Notes: generated by a model from the letters alone, not told the origin. Counted from the first letter of the stretch, positions 24,204 to 37,322 are shown. The stretch: 64,000 bases of DNA from Phascolomyces articulosus (GCA_025677815.1 JAIXMP010000013.1:1-64000); one strand, 5' to 3'. A program made the numbers and translations.

Positions 24204-25628
24204 TAATCCAAGAACAACAATCACAACAGCAGATGATTAATATAAACGCCCACATGCTTTTTAAGGAGTTCGTATATTGCTTTTGCTGATGTACAGTAAT
24301 ATTTTTATTTCCATTACAATAATACATAATCACAAATTCTATCATATAAATTACATAACCGAGGACTAGGTCATAACTTATCCTTCTTTTTCTATGCTAT
24401 TTACCCTTCTTCTTTATCCCTCCCCCGACTTATATTTTGTTCCCTATTTTAATAATTGATTCACTTACTAAATGCGTGCGTGCTGTGCGTTGGAGTTTAT
24501 ATCTTTATTTGCATAAAAAAATAAATCCATCATTATTAAAAAAAAATCAAGTATTCTTATTAGAGATCAGGTGGCAAAAAATAATACATGGTATCTTACT
24601 CGATCATCCAATTATTATTTTGTGATAATGAACATACCTACATGTTTATATTGTTTTTTCTTGGTCCATTCTAATTAGTAGATAGAAGAAGAAGATATGC
24701 TGTTTGTTGTCATTCACATGCACATACATAACTGATTGGTCAATAAAAAGAAAAAGGGACGAGCAAGAAAATAGCCGCGGTACCGTGCATTAGGGGGGTT
24801 GGATGGTTGTAGGTAAAAAGTTACAAACTGCATGATGGTAGCACCAACGCATGGTTCTCACTCCTAATAATGAAAAACGGATTCATTTCCCCGCCTTTTT
24901 TTTTTTTTTGGTCCTGAGAAGAAATATACTTTGTTGATATAGGCTTGATAGTCATTTGGTAATTGATATCTAAAAAGAATATAAAAAAAATCAGTTTATA
25001 GACTGCATATTGTTTCTTTATATCATGACACAGCCCGTACAACTTTGGCGGTATAAACACAACGTGTCTTTTTAAATAAAAACCCGTGCATATAGAGATT
25101 ATATTCATAAAAAACAACAGCCATCAAACAAATCAAGTTATTATTTAACCAGAGTGAAAGGGAGAGAAAGAGAGAGAAAGAGAGAGAGAGAAAAGAAGGT
25201 TTATAAACTTGACCTTTTATGGGTAAATGATGGAAAGAAACACAAAGTAAAGTGAATATCTGGATGATTTCTTGTCTCCCCCCAAACCCTAATGCGCACG
25301 TATAAAACATAATTATTTTAGTGAAAAAAAAGAAGAGCAAGATAAACAAATAAAACAGTTGATGATGTTTTTCATGTTAGTAGTGATGATGATGATGGTG
25401 ATGATGATGCAGTCCAAAATATTTTACCTATGTGTACAATGCCTGAATCGATGTTTATATAAATCCTCCCTCATTTTAAAGTAACTGCCTTTATCTTTTT
25501 CTTTTTCTTTCACTTTATACGACTTTTCTCTTTACTTTTCTCATTATTATTCAATTAGTTAATCCCTCCCCACTCTTCTTATATAACTACTTTTTTCATA
25601 GTGAGACTTCTCTTTTTTAATACCAGAG
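24204..25628. other. Intergenic region with purine and GAT-type repeats
   Basis: No gene is supported. It contains an AG-rich tract (25151-25197), a (GAT)n-like tract (25384-25409) and a CT-rich stretch (about 25490-25620) that forms the leader of the caleosin gene. Confidence 0.6.
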
Positions 25629-28600
25629 ATGGCCATCATTGGTGTCGCAGGTACTCTCCATTATATTCTTCTTTATGCTATTTCATAATACATAACATTT
25701 ATATTAGATCAAATAACACTATTAATTTCAATCATCCAATTTTAGACCCAGGAAGTAGTAGTAGTAGTAGTAGTAGTCGACAACAACGGTCCACCGTTAC
25801 ACGTCGTCGAATTGTCAATGTTTCAAACCAAGAAACCAACGTAAGTTCACTACCGTTATTTCCACTTTTATCCTTGTGGTCCTTTCCAATTGACAGCTCC
25901 GCTTCGTGACCATATCAACTGATGAATTCATTTGTTTTATATGTTTTTATTAGGCTGTTCGCAAACACCAAAAATTTTGGGATAGGAAAAATAAAGGATA
26001 CATCACACCGATTGACACAGCTACAGGTAAAAGAAGATACCTCTCGAGAAAATTAAATCAAAACATTCTCCTTGGCATCTTAATAATGAGATTTCATTAA
26101 TATATCGTCAAATTCCCCTTACGATAGGTCTTATGAATCTTGGTTATGGCATGGTATTTAGCTTAACCATCGGAACTTTTATGGGCGTACTTCTTGCCTA
26201 TGCAACCCAAGACTCCTGGATACCTGACCCTCGATGCAGGATCAATGTACGAAAACTTTCTCGGCCCACTAAGGTAACAAACGCTATATTATTAAAAAAT
26301 TAACCGAGAAAATTATGCTTTTATTTTTTTTAACTAAATGGACGGATCATCAACACTATTGTTATTATTATTATTATATCATAGCGACCGTCACAGAGTA
26401 GAGTATATGATGAATATGGCCACTTTGATACTGAAAAGTTTGAAATGCTCTTTGATAAATACGCACAATCGGACTTGAGTGGAAATACAATCACTTTAAC
26501 TGAACTCTTACAATTCGCTTCGGAACAAGGTTCCTATGGTGCTAGTCCGACTGCATGGTAATAAAACAATAGTCTTGATTTCTCTCAATGAATCCCCGAA
26601 AGGACAAATATTAACATGTTACTGTTAAAATATACACATATATAGGTCCATTGCTATGTTTAATTGGATTGGTTTATATATGATGATTGGTCAACATGGT
26701 TCTTTTCATAAACAGGATATTCAAGCTGTATATGATGTAAGTAAAAAGTAATATATATATATATAAAACCAAGATGATCACATTCTTTAATGAATATTTA
26801 TATTCGCACGATGAAACAAACAAAAATCTCATTTCAAATATTATTAAATAAACACAGGGTTCTTTATTCTATCGGATACGCGAAGCAAGACGAGCTCATG
26901 TACAACCTGCGTCACTTGATTCATCCACTGGTCACCTGGTGTTGCCTCAAAATGCTATCCGTGTATTTGAACGTCATTTGAATACAGCTGTGGAGCACCT
27001 GCCCCAATCCACGATGGCAATTGTTCGTAGTTGGGTGCCTCCTGTTGATTCTATGTTAGGTGGTAATGTTGTTTCAACACCCACTCCTCGACGTAGTAGC
27101 CGAGGTTTTAATAGCCTTGCTGCTGCTACCAATACACAAGAACGAAAACATATTTCCGGGACCAAGTCTGTTTCTTTTGATAGTCAATCCTTCTCATTGA
27201 CAGGTGTTCGAGGATATGAACCGGTTTCATCTTCGTCTTCATCTTCTATTGCCTCAGATGATGAAGATATGATGCCCGATTTGATTTCTGAAGAAACTGA
27301 TTCTACCACAACTTCTCTCGGTGATATTAGCATTGGTGTATTTACATCCGGTCTTTGTCCTGAAGGTGCTGATTATTATCGTGATACACCTTATACGAAC
27401 TGGATTGGTGGTCAACTCTCTGGTGTTCAAAAGAGCCATGATGCTTACGGTGGTCGACATGATATTCCCATGGCAGAATCAGATAATAAAAAATATCATC
27501 ATGCTCCTCTTTCGGGTGTCAAGAATGATGGTCATGTATTTACTCCTCTTATTGATTGGCTCGTCGAAGATCAAAAAGGAGAAGAAACCAAGAAATCACA
27601 CAGCTACATGGATCAACTTGAATCTATAACGCTTACTGGTGTTAAACAGTCATCTGCTACTCCAACGGAGCATCGTATTGTTGATGATTCTGAAAATGTA
27701 CTTTCATCACATGACGAAAACAAAAAAGTACGTTTCCATCTCCAGTCTGTAACTTTGAGTGGCGTCCGATACCATAATGAAAAAGATGATACTCCTATGC
27801 GTGGTATTTCCATTGTTGATGCTCCATCTCCAATTGAAAAAGATCTTAACTTTGATTTAGAGCTTGTCTCACTTTCTGGTTTACAGCCTGTTGCTACTGC
27901 CGAAAAAAAGCAAGACAATAACGGTTTAACTATTGTACAAGCACCAACTTCCTTTGAATTCCAAGAAATTGATTTTGAAACATATAAACAGCCTGTTGCT
28001 TTGACTGGTTTATCTGCGCAAAAGGTTTCTGATGATCAACGTGGTGCTCCATTGGCGGGTGTTGAAGCCCCTTCTTCCTTGTTATACAAGTATGAGAAGA
28101 GCATAAATGTCCACGTGGAACCTGTTGTGCTTACAGGTGTAAGCAAGATGTCGTCTACTGCTTCTGATGAGATGATCAGCAACAAGCTTCCCATGGTAGA
28201 AGCTCCTGTTTCATTCGAGTCACCAAAAGATAATGTTGTCTTTAAATCTATGGCTGTTACATTAACCGGTGTACCATCTATCTCAGATGAAACACCTGTT
28301 TTATCCACTTCCACCACTGCCACTAGCTCCCCCCTTGCATCTTTGTCTGGATTACGTTCTGAGAATACTGAATTTGCCTCGTTTGTTGAAGCACCTACTT
28401 CATTTGAAGTAAAGAAGCCTGTTGCATTAGAAACTATTACCTTATCTGGTCTTCGATTAGATGATACCCTTACTGCTGTCGGTTTTGTCGAGGCTCCCGC
28501 TTTTTATGAACCCAAAGAACCCGTTGCTCTTGAACGTCCCTCCCTTGCTGGCATCCGTGAACAAGACCAAGTATTTGATGTTGGTTTTGTTGAAGTGCCT

Positions 28601-30418
28601 GATGAATTTGTCGTTGAAAAGTCATATGAAATTGAACCTGTTTCATTAAGTGGTTTGTCACGCGATACCACCACTGCTAGCTTTGTCGAAGAACCTTCCA
28701 TTGAAAAACAACCTGTTGATTTGGCCGAAATAAGCAAACCTGTTCCTCTCTCTGGTCTTTCTACGTCAATTGAAAACGCCTATTCCAGAATCGTTGAAGC
28801 ACCTTTGGATTATAAAGATATTCAAGTTATTGGATTGGAACCTGCTGCTCTCTTTGGTTTACGTGAAGAAGCTGCTTCCGTTTGGGGTGTTGAAGAACCC
28901 GCAGGATACAAAGGCAAAGAATCAGTGGCATTGGAGCCTGTTTCTCTTCATGGTCTTGTTCGCAAAGAAAACAAGCGGTGGTTGACTGATGATGCTGGTA
29001 GTACCACCAGTTCTTCATACTACCGCAAAGGACGCCGTCCTTCATTGGAAGAACCTTTGGATGATTCTGATGTCGATCTCTTGTTTGACTGGCGTAAGGA
29101 TACCGATTTTGCAATCACCAAGGTTGATCTCGATTTTGTTTGGAAATGGCGTGAACGTGCCGGTTTTGATGCTACGTTACCTCCTATTGAAAATGTTCCT
29201 TTGTGTGGTGTTGTCTCTTCCGATATGGAGCAAGCCTTTATTGAAGATTTTCCCATTGTCAAAGACCCATGGCCATCCAAAAAAGCACGCATCGAAATAC
29301 CCTTTGAAGCCACTCCTATTTCTGTGATGGGCATGTCCTGGGACGAACCAAAAGAAAAACTCAAGAATCATTTGAATATTGGAAGCTTACCTGGTGTCAT
29401 CACCCTACAAGAACGTTCACTCTATGAAGACCCTGTCACGTTACCCGAACCTATCAAGGAACAGGTAGATCTTGAACAATACCGCCATGCATTCCCACTG
29501 TCGGGCATTCATGAAAAGGATCTGCAAGAGCGTACCATCAAAAATTGGCTCAATAATGGTACACTCCCTGGTACTCTAGTCAAAGATGCTATCTATGAAG
29601 CTCCCTCTGAAACAATTCCTGAAGATTATATCGAACCACGTCCCAAGGATGATCATGATCATGTAGGTGTTTTGGCTGCTGGTATTTCAAACAAAAAGAT
29701 CAAGAAGCCACTCAAGAATTGGTTGAACGTTAAATCTACAGGCGACATGTATGAGCCTGCTAAACCTGAACTTGAACCCAAGAAAGTCGAAATTGACCTT
29801 GAATTATACCGTGCTCCTTTTCCATTGAATGGATTGACTGATGATGAGATCAAACATAAGAATTGGCTTAATAACAGTACGCTGCCTGGTGTTCAAGCGG
29901 ATTCCAAATCTTCTTATCAAGAAGCAGCCGAAGATATTCCTTCAGATTATATCCAACCTCGTGACCCTTCATTGGATGATGAAAATAAACCTTTGAATGG
30001 TATTGATATGACCACTGATCGTAAAGTGCGTCTCAAGAACTGGCTTAGCACATCCGATCTTCCAGGAGTTCAAGCACAACATGAACATCGTGTTTATGAT
30101 GATGCCAATGAATTATCACCTTCAGAATATATCCAACCACCTTTGGATGATCAAGAGTTGCCAGCTGATTTCAAATTGACTGGTGTATCAGCTACAACCG
30201 ATGTTGCTTCTGAAATCAGTGTACCTGAATTGAGTAGCCGAAAGACAGTTCAACATGATTCTGAAGATGAACATTCGATTGCTACTGAAAGTACAAGTCC
30301 GGGTCCATTATCACCCGAAGAATATAAAGGCAAGAGACCAATCTCAGTACAAAAAGTGGCAATGGCGAATTCCAATTGGAATATCATGACTGATATTACA
30401 AATGCAAAGGAAGAGTAA
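25629..30418 (+). CDS. Caleosin/peroxygenase domain fused to a ~1,100-residue L-x-G repeat region
   Basis: Seven exons (25629-25650, 25746-25840, 25954-26026, 26128-26273, 26385-26557, 26646-26736, 26858-30418) give 1386 residues. Residues about 40-225 are a caleosin: K-H-Q-K-F-W-D start, a single calcium-type loop (D49 to D60), a hydrophobic segment (about 66-92) followed by I-P-D-P, an F-D-T-E-K-F-E-M-L-F-D-K-Y-A block, and the hallmark V-Y-D-G-S-L-F-Y-R-I. Caleosins sit on lipid droplets, and some are haem peroxygenases; H44 matches the first conserved His. Loop positions 3 and 5 are Lys (K51, K53) where canonical loops have Asp/Asn, so calcium binding may be weak. The same exon then encodes about 25 copies of hydrophobic-x-L-x-G-(V/L/I) at roughly 20-45 residue spacing. 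The first class (to about residue 920) is linked by V-E-A-P-x2-F-E-like segments. The second class (about 1055-1340) is linked by K-N-W-L-N and D-Y-I-x-P-R. Ordinary caleosins have 200-300 residues. Confidence 0.92.
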
Positions 30419-31044
30419 ATAATAATAAAAAACCATATCGTAGTCATTCAAAAAATCTTTCCCCTTCCACCCTCTCCATATTCAAGCATCATTTTAGTCA
30501 TAATCCAACATTTCTTTTACCCATATCTTTTCCCCTTCCTTCACGTATTTCGCTGTAGTATAATATATTCTCTTTCTTGTTTGTATTGTTCCTTTCATTT
30601 TGTTGTTTGTCTCTTATTCAATCCGTCCTTTTTTTTGTTTGTATTTTTCATTAAGTGTTTCAATTCATTTTTCTTTTGTTTCTTTTTTTTTTTCTTTTTC
30701 AAATCATCATCGAATTAACAAAAAGATTGTGTGTGCATGTATCTGTGTGATCGAAAGGGAAAAGATAGGTGGAGTAAGATATATAAAAAAAAAACGCGTC
30801 AGAAATGTGTGTGTTAAGTGAGTGAATGAATATTGTATTGTTCGTTGTTGTGTTGTGTGTCTGTGTGTTTGACCAAGTGCTACGTTGGATTGGTATTTTT
30901 TTTTGTCGTGTGTGTTATTGATGTTGTATATAATATATATTATATATATATAAGATTATGCAGATTGAAAAAAAAAGAGAGAAAATATAAAAGAAGAGGT
31001 TTGATAAAGTAATAAAGAGATTTATGCTATTGCTTTCCTGGAAA
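30419..31044. other. Intergenic region between convergent genes (3' ends)
   Basis: T- and GT-rich sequence between the stops of the caleosin fusion and the PP2C gene, probably both 3' UTRs. I see no gene here. Confidence 0.6.
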
Positions 31045-32998
31045 CTAAGCATTGCTGTCACTACTGATTGTCGTTGTCGTCTTTTTTTCTTCACCAGTCT
31101 CATCAGAAGGTCTAGGCTTCTTTAATTCAGGCTCACCATCTTCTTTAAGAACAACACCAGTAGGTTCAGGTACTTTATCACCCACTGCCTTGTACCACTC
31201 TTCCAATGACTTGCCTTGTAAAAATGCAACAATGATAACAGTCATATTATCACAACCAACACCACCAAAGTCACTATGATCTGCAAGACATTCATCCATA
31301 AGATTTTCACAAATTGTTTTCAAATCCACCTTTTCCTTGATCTTGGAACGTATGAAATCTGCCACTTGTTGATTGGTCATACAATCCCATATACCTATAA
31401 ACCGACGTATCGTTAATATCGCTGTTTAGTATATGGTATATCTATACATGTATGAGAGATAACTTCTCAATCATTTTAATATATACCATCACAAGCAATA
31501 ACGGCAAATTCATCTTGCGCTATTAATCGATGTTCAGTAATATCAGGTTCGGCTAAAAAAAGAAATAAAGATGACATGTAAGATTTTCACTTTCGCTTTT
31601 TCAAACGATATATTCTTTTTTTTTTTTTAAAAAAAAATAGGCTAAAGAAAACATAATAAAAGAGAGGTTGGCTTTACCAGTGACAGCTTGTTCTTCTGCA
31701 GGAAGGTCTTTGCTTTGTTTAAATTCGAAATCACCAAGTGCGCGGGACAATGCCAAATTACCTAAGATAATTTTTAGATGTTTTATGATAAGCCAAATCA
31801 AATTATTAATTCCCCCAAAAAACCCCACATAATTAATATTCCCATCAGTTTTTCATTCTTTCCATATAATATTATTCTTATTATTACCATTGACACGGCC
31901 AAATTCAACATGTCCTCCAGCCTTTTCAATACGAGCTGTTTCTTTCTCATTGACAGGTTTATGATCTTGAGAAAGGGCAATACCGCGACCATTGGTACTA
32001 ATGATAGCACGAGAGTCACCTGCATTACTCTACAGCAATCAAGAAGCGGATATATAAACGTGGCTTTCCTTTTCAGTCAAACTAGCGTAACCCAAACACA
32101 GCCATCTTTTTTTAAATATAACACACACACACACACGCGTACACGCGCTGCCCCATGAAACACATACCACATAAAGCACATTATCTTTTGTCAGCAACGC
32201 GGCAACTGCAGTACATCCCGATGTCTCATTTTCGTAGGATGGATCTATAATGGCAGAGCAACAACAATAACAATAATACGTAACCCCATTATCAGTCTTA
32301 CGTTTTTTTTATTTACACCTTTTTCACTCCTCATTTCTTTGTCCATTCTTCTTTCAGTATCAATAAATTGTGATTTATTATTATTTACCTTTACGGAGTG
32401 CTACATCAATTCCAAGGAAGCTGCTTCTTAATGCTTCACGATAATCACCTTGTTGATAAAACTCGGAATCAAATACAATATCATGTAAATGTGCACCACT
32501 GTATTTTGCAACAGCAGATCCTATTTTTTAAATAAATAATACACAAATGTGTAGTATATATAAATCAATTTATGATAATGAGAATGGCGTAAAATAGATA
32601 ATAGATAAATGCTATCATTATTTTTGTTTACCTCCATGTCCATCAAACACAGCAAAGAAGCTTGCACCAGTGTTTTTATACTCGGGGATAGTTGTATGAG
32701 CATCCTCCATATCTTTATTAAACGACGTTACATATTAGTTAATAAATCGTGTTCAGACAATTGAAATATTAACCAAAATTCCCAACTCTTGATTTTTCCA
32801 TCGTGCTTGTTTCAAGATGATGTTTTTTTTTCTTTTCCTCTTAATTCCTCAGCCCTCTCCTCTTCCAAGAATAATGATAATAATAATATTCATACTGATT
32901 CTCCATCCTTGCATGGACGATGCACCATACTTGACGCGTGCATCTCCACCTTCCGAGGACTCTTTGGTGGTGATTGGTTCAGATAATGTTTGACCCAT
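31045..32998 (-). CDS. PTC2: Protein phosphatase 2C, Ptc2/Ptc3-like
   Basis: A Mg/Mn-dependent Ser/Thr phosphatase; yeast Ptc2/Ptc3 dampen stress MAPK and checkpoint signalling. Eight exons (32998-32896, 32712-32632, 32520-32389, 32244-32168, 32029-31888, 31761-31678, 31552-31487, 31394-31045) give 344 residues. Visible PP2C motifs are M-E-D-A-H, F-D-G-H-G-G, N-A-G-D-S-R, Q-D-H-K-P, R-V-N-G-N-L-A-L-S-R-A-L-G-D, A-C-D-G-I-W-D and G-C-D-N-M-T. The metal-binding Asp residues are intact. The N-terminus M-G-Q-T-L-S fits an N-myristoylation signal, as in Ptc2, suggesting membrane association. The acidic/Lys-rich tail is family-typical. It is transcribed away from the MED22 gene, with 254 bp between the two ATGs. 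Confidence 0.95.
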
Positions 32999-33252
32999 TA
33001 AAGAAAAAAAAGGAAAAGAGAGTTTTTTGTTAAGAAAAAGGTGTAGTTTTTTGGGTAGTTTGTGTTTTAAGGCTTTTTTTCCAAAAAAAAAAGCAGGGAA
33101 AAAAGAAAAAGTTAAGCGCAGCTTGCCTTCCAGGTTATCACCCCAGTACCTATGCGCTGCGGAGATGATTAGTATATCCTGGTGGAATCAAGTATATCTC
33201 TGGTCTCAACTTTACATTTTTTATATCTTGAATGATAATTATCAAATAAAAT
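32999..33252. promoter_or_regulatory. Short divergent promoter between PP2C and MED22
   Basis: Only 254 bp separate the two start codons, so both promoters must lie here or overlap the other transcript's 5' UTR. It contains poly(A/T) tracts, likely nucleosome-depleting, and no clear TATA box. Confidence 0.6.
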
Positions 33253-33873
33253 ATGGCATCAACAAATAAGGGAACTCCATCAACAACAAGTGCACGACAA
33301 GCATTAATTAATGCTGAAGAACAATATAATAAACGTATCGACGATGACATTTCCAAATTAGTCGATTGCTTTACAGACATTGTTCGAGTTGCTGATGTAA
33401 GCTTAATTACATATACTCTAAATATCGATATATTCCATTCAATCATATTGAGATCCATGTTAAATCAATGGTTTGATTTAGAACAAAGATAAAGACAAAT
33501 TTCGTGTTGCAGAAGAAGGTTACCAAATCGAAAGCCAAAGTGCGCAAATAGTAAGTGACCCAAATCCATTTCTTTTTACTATATCTGTCATATTTCGCGT
33601 TTTTGGACAACCAGTCAATAATAAATAATAACCATCATTATCATATAAAAGGTGCGATCTGCAGAATCGTTATTGGGTTTGGTAACAGAATTAAAGCAAC
33701 ATTTATTATTAAATGACACTGCATTATTATCACAGCTTACAAAACAACGATCACAAGCATTGGAGTCACAGCGATATGAAATTAAAGAAACCATATTAAA
33801 AATGCAACAAGAATTACAAACAACCATTTATGATTTAGAATATGTTTATTTCAGATCTTTAAAAGGCGCATAA
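33253..33873 (+). CDS. MED22: Mediator complex subunit 22 (SURF5 family)
   Basis: A small subunit of the Mediator head module, which links activators to RNA polymerase II. Three exons (33253-33396, 33482-33550, 33652-33873) give 144 residues, the usual size. Family features are the N-terminal helix with Y-N-K-R-I-D-D-D-I-S-K-L-V-D-C-F, then A-E-E-G-Y-Q-I-E-S-Q-S-A-Q-I-V-R-S-A-E-S-L-L and a helical tail. The protein should be nuclear and wholly helical. The assignment rests on the consensus pattern and length. Confidence 0.87.
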
Positions 33874-34115
33874 ATAATAAAAAATTAATGTGGATTTGTG
33901 GTAACAAGGAAAAAAAAGAAAAACACTCTATCATAAGGAACAAAGAAAGGATTATAAATTTTATAATAATGTAACAAAAGGGAGGGGCTCTGGATCTGTT
34001 GTATATAGATATATATATTTTTTTAGTTCGTATGGATGTTGTATATGATAAAAAAGCGCATGGTTGTATGTATGGAAGAAGAAAGAAATAGGAAGGGAAA
34101 AGAAGGTAGATTTAA

Positions 34116-36840
34116 TTAGTTCCGGCTATGGTGGTGATGATCATTAGAATCGGTGTTGTTATGGTGATGTACATGTTCATGTTTTTGTTGCGAAGGATTG
34201 CCTCCCAATGATTGTAATTCAACCAATTTTCGGAACACACCATCCTTCTTATTCAATAATTCATAGTAAGTACCCATTTCAGCAACACCTCCATCATCCA
34301 AGCACATTACAAGGTCGGCCGAACGGATAGTTGAAAGACGATGAGCAATAGTAACAACTGTACGTCCTTGCATTAAATGGTTCAAAGCATCTTGCACTAG
34401 TACCTCAGATTCAGAATCCAAGGCACTTGTAGCTTCATCCAGGACGAGAATTGATGGGTTTTTGAGTAATGCACGTGCAATAGCAATACGTTGCTTTTGA
34501 CCACCACTCAAACTGACACCACGTTCACCCACAACTGTATTATATCCATCATGGAATGATTCAATAAAAGAAGCACAGTTGGCCTTGGTAGCAGCTTCTT
34601 TGATTTCATCAATGGTTGCATTTTCCTTGGCATAGGCAATATTGTCGTGGATGGTACCTGCAAATAAAACGGGTTCTTGAGATACCACACCTACATTTTC
34701 ACGCCACCAATGCAAGTTGATATCCTTTAAATTTTCATCGTCAATATAAATTGATCCTTTGTCTGTGTCATAATAACGTAATAATAAAGATCCAATCGTC
34801 GATTTTCCAGAACCAGATGAACCAACAATCGCAATGACTAGAATAATTTTTAAAAGAAAATTCTAGTTTAACAACTATTGTTTAAGACCAGAAAAAATAG
34901 CTGCTTATAAGATATGTTTATACCTGTTCCCGGTTGAATATCTAACGAAAGATCCTTAAAGATAGGAGAATGGGGTCGGGTAGGGTATGTGAAAAACACA
35001 TTTTCAAATCGAATCTTGCCTTGTAAATTATCCAAAATTTTGCCACCTGAAAATAAAGGAAGATATCAATAATTAGATAAAAAATACCGACAATTCATAA
35101 ACAATATTATGACTTACTATCAAGCTGAATAGCCGTTTGCTTATTTTGTAATTCAAATAAACGTTCGGCAGCACCAGCACCCTTCATGATTTCCGAGTAA
35201 AATGATGTTAAGCCTATAGATCATATCCGTCCACCATCGCAACAATTAGACAATTTCCTATCTCAACGACAAAAGCACATACACATGTATATACATACCT
35301 CCCAAGGAAGTGCCAACATAAGCAGTATAAAGCATAAAGGATGCCAATTGACCAATAGTAATAGCATCATTCATTACCATATGGCCACCATACCATAATA
35401 CGGCCAAAATAGCTAAATTGCCCGAGAGACCTGCACCACCAAAGAAAACAGCACTTGCAATTGCTTCTTTTCTTGCCAGATCATAAACACCCATGACCTT
35501 TTCCCAATAGCGTTTACCTTCCACATTTTCCTTTGCAAAAGCTTGCACAGTACGGACACTACTTATCCGTTCTTCACCCAATTTTGTAATTTCACTCAAT
35601 GCAGTTTGGGTTTTTCGTGATAAAGTCTTGACATAACGACCATATAAAATACCAAATATACTGACAGGAGGCACCACAATCATCATCACTGCTGTCAGTT
35701 TCGGACTAAAAAATAATTATCAGCCTATAAGTAGTTTGCATCTTTTAAAAAGAATCAGATAATAGCTTACCTGACCCATAACATCATGGAACTGCCAACA
35801 ATGGCTGTTGCTAATGCTCTATAAGTGATGGTAATATATAATTGTTTAATTTTGAAATGCATTAATATATAATTTTTCGTTACGATAACACTTTTTTTTC
35901 GTTTTACCTTAATCCATCACTGACATTACCAGTGATACTTTTACCAACAATAGCAGTATCAACTGATAATCGAGAAATAAGTTCACCCGTTCGGTTTTTA
36001 TCAAAGAATGCCATATCTTGCCTCAAAATATTTCGATACAAATCGTTTCGTAAACGTTGAATAATTCTTTCTCCTGCTAATCGAAACAAAAGGACACGGC
36101 CGCTATTGGCAAGTGCACCCACGATAAATACAGCAGATAATGCACCCATAAATTGAGGCATCGTAAAACCCATATATTCCTTAATTTCTGGATGTGTGAC
36201 AATATCAATGATTTTACCCATTGAGAATGGAACGGACTATTGAAATATGAAGAAAATATAAATAAATGGGAAGGTAAGTCAGTTATTGGTCATGCAATAG
36301 GTATAAATTTTAAATAATCTTGATAATCGATCATATGAAAATATTTTTACCATCGTAACCGAAGAAGAAATCACTAATAATGCGATAGCAGCTAAAAACG
36401 ACCAGAGATTGATATCAGAAAATACGATCTTTTTTAAATGTGGATAGAAAAATATCCTTCTTTATATTAATATATGTTTGTAAATAAGACCTACCAGAAA
36501 TACTTTTAGCTTCTGGTTTCGCAAGGTTAAAAAGTTGTTTAATATCTTTTGATTCGGCCTTTTTCTTTTGCTCTTTAGCTGCTTTCTCAACAGCTCCCTT
36601 TTCAGTTTTAGTTGCAGCTTCCATTGTTGATTTTGATGTCTTTTCCATTTGTTGTTGTACTATAGTGGAGACAGAGAATGACATACGATCGCCCGGCGAT
36701 CGCGACATGGGGGACATTCGGTATGGTTGTTGGAATCGTTGTACGATGGTAGTGGGTCGTAACAATCGTTGGCTCGTGCATGAAACAGCATTACTTCGTA
36801 ATGCCCAACGAGAGCTTGTCGAGGACAGACACCGAAGCAT
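34116..36840 (-). CDS. MDL1: Mitochondrial ABC half-transporter, Mdl1/ABCB10-like
   Basis: An inner-membrane exporter; yeast Mdl1 exports peptides from the matrix. Eight exons (36840-36495, 36391-36351, 36236-35908, 35818-35771, 35705-35299, 35213-35118, 35046-34924, 34837-34116) give 703 residues. The N-terminus is rich in Arg, Ser and Thr with almost no acidic residues, like a mitochondrial presequence, followed by a Lys/Glu-rich spacer. One transmembrane domain (about 130-430) is followed by one nucleotide-binding domain: Walker A G-S-S-G-S-G-K-S-T (469-477), signature L-S-G-G-Q (573-577), Walker B I-L-V-L-D-E-A (593-599) and H-loop A-H-R-L-S-T. The last 25 residues are His/Asn-rich. The 41-nt second exon was chosen because it restores the conserved helix A-A-I-A-L-L-V-I-S-S-S and keeps the frame. 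Confidence 0.93.
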
Positions 36841-37322
36841 GACGATAAAATAAAAGGACTCGAGTGTTTATTTTTTAAAAACCAACTGGTGGGTCGAATA
36901 AAAAAACAAGAGGTTGAGATAATCAATTATACAACTTTATAATCGGTAACTAAATTAGTCGTAAACTCATCCCAAGTGTGGGGGTGATGGACGGACGGAT
37001 TTTTCCAGCATTATTTTTTTTCCTGGTTGAGTCAAAATTTCTTTATATTAATAGTTTTTGTTCCCAAAGAAATAAAATTAATTGTATATAATTTCATAAT
37101 ATAAATAATGGATATATGTTTATATTGAACAAGATGATTTTTTGTTGAGAAAAAATATATAGTACAGAGGGGAAAGAATGAAGAAGACGAGCGGTATGAA
37201 ATTAAGTTTAAAAATGATGATGGTTTGTATATAATAGGTAAAAAGATATAGATATATGAAATGTATGTGTTGAAACAAAAAAAAAATGATAATAATAATA
37301 ATAATAATGATAAAAGCTATTT
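36841..37322. other. Intergenic region, tandem minus-strand genes
   Basis: Holds the promoter of the ABC transporter gene and the 3' flank of the lipase gene. An (ATA)n/(AAT)n tract lies at about 37289-37309. No gene is visible. Confidence 0.6.

Noticed and set aside
26939..30418. Treating the repeat region as a separate gene
   Set aside because: The frame is continuous with the caleosin end V-Y-D-G-S-L-F-Y-R-I in the same exon, and there is no ATG or promoter-like sequence between them.
36421..36494. In-frame extension of ABC transporter exon 1, or a splice using the AG near 36450
   Set aside because: Extending gives a stop. The alternative acceptor keeps the frame but inserts residues that break the alignment with Mdl1-type proteins. 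The acceptor at 36392 restores the conserved helix.
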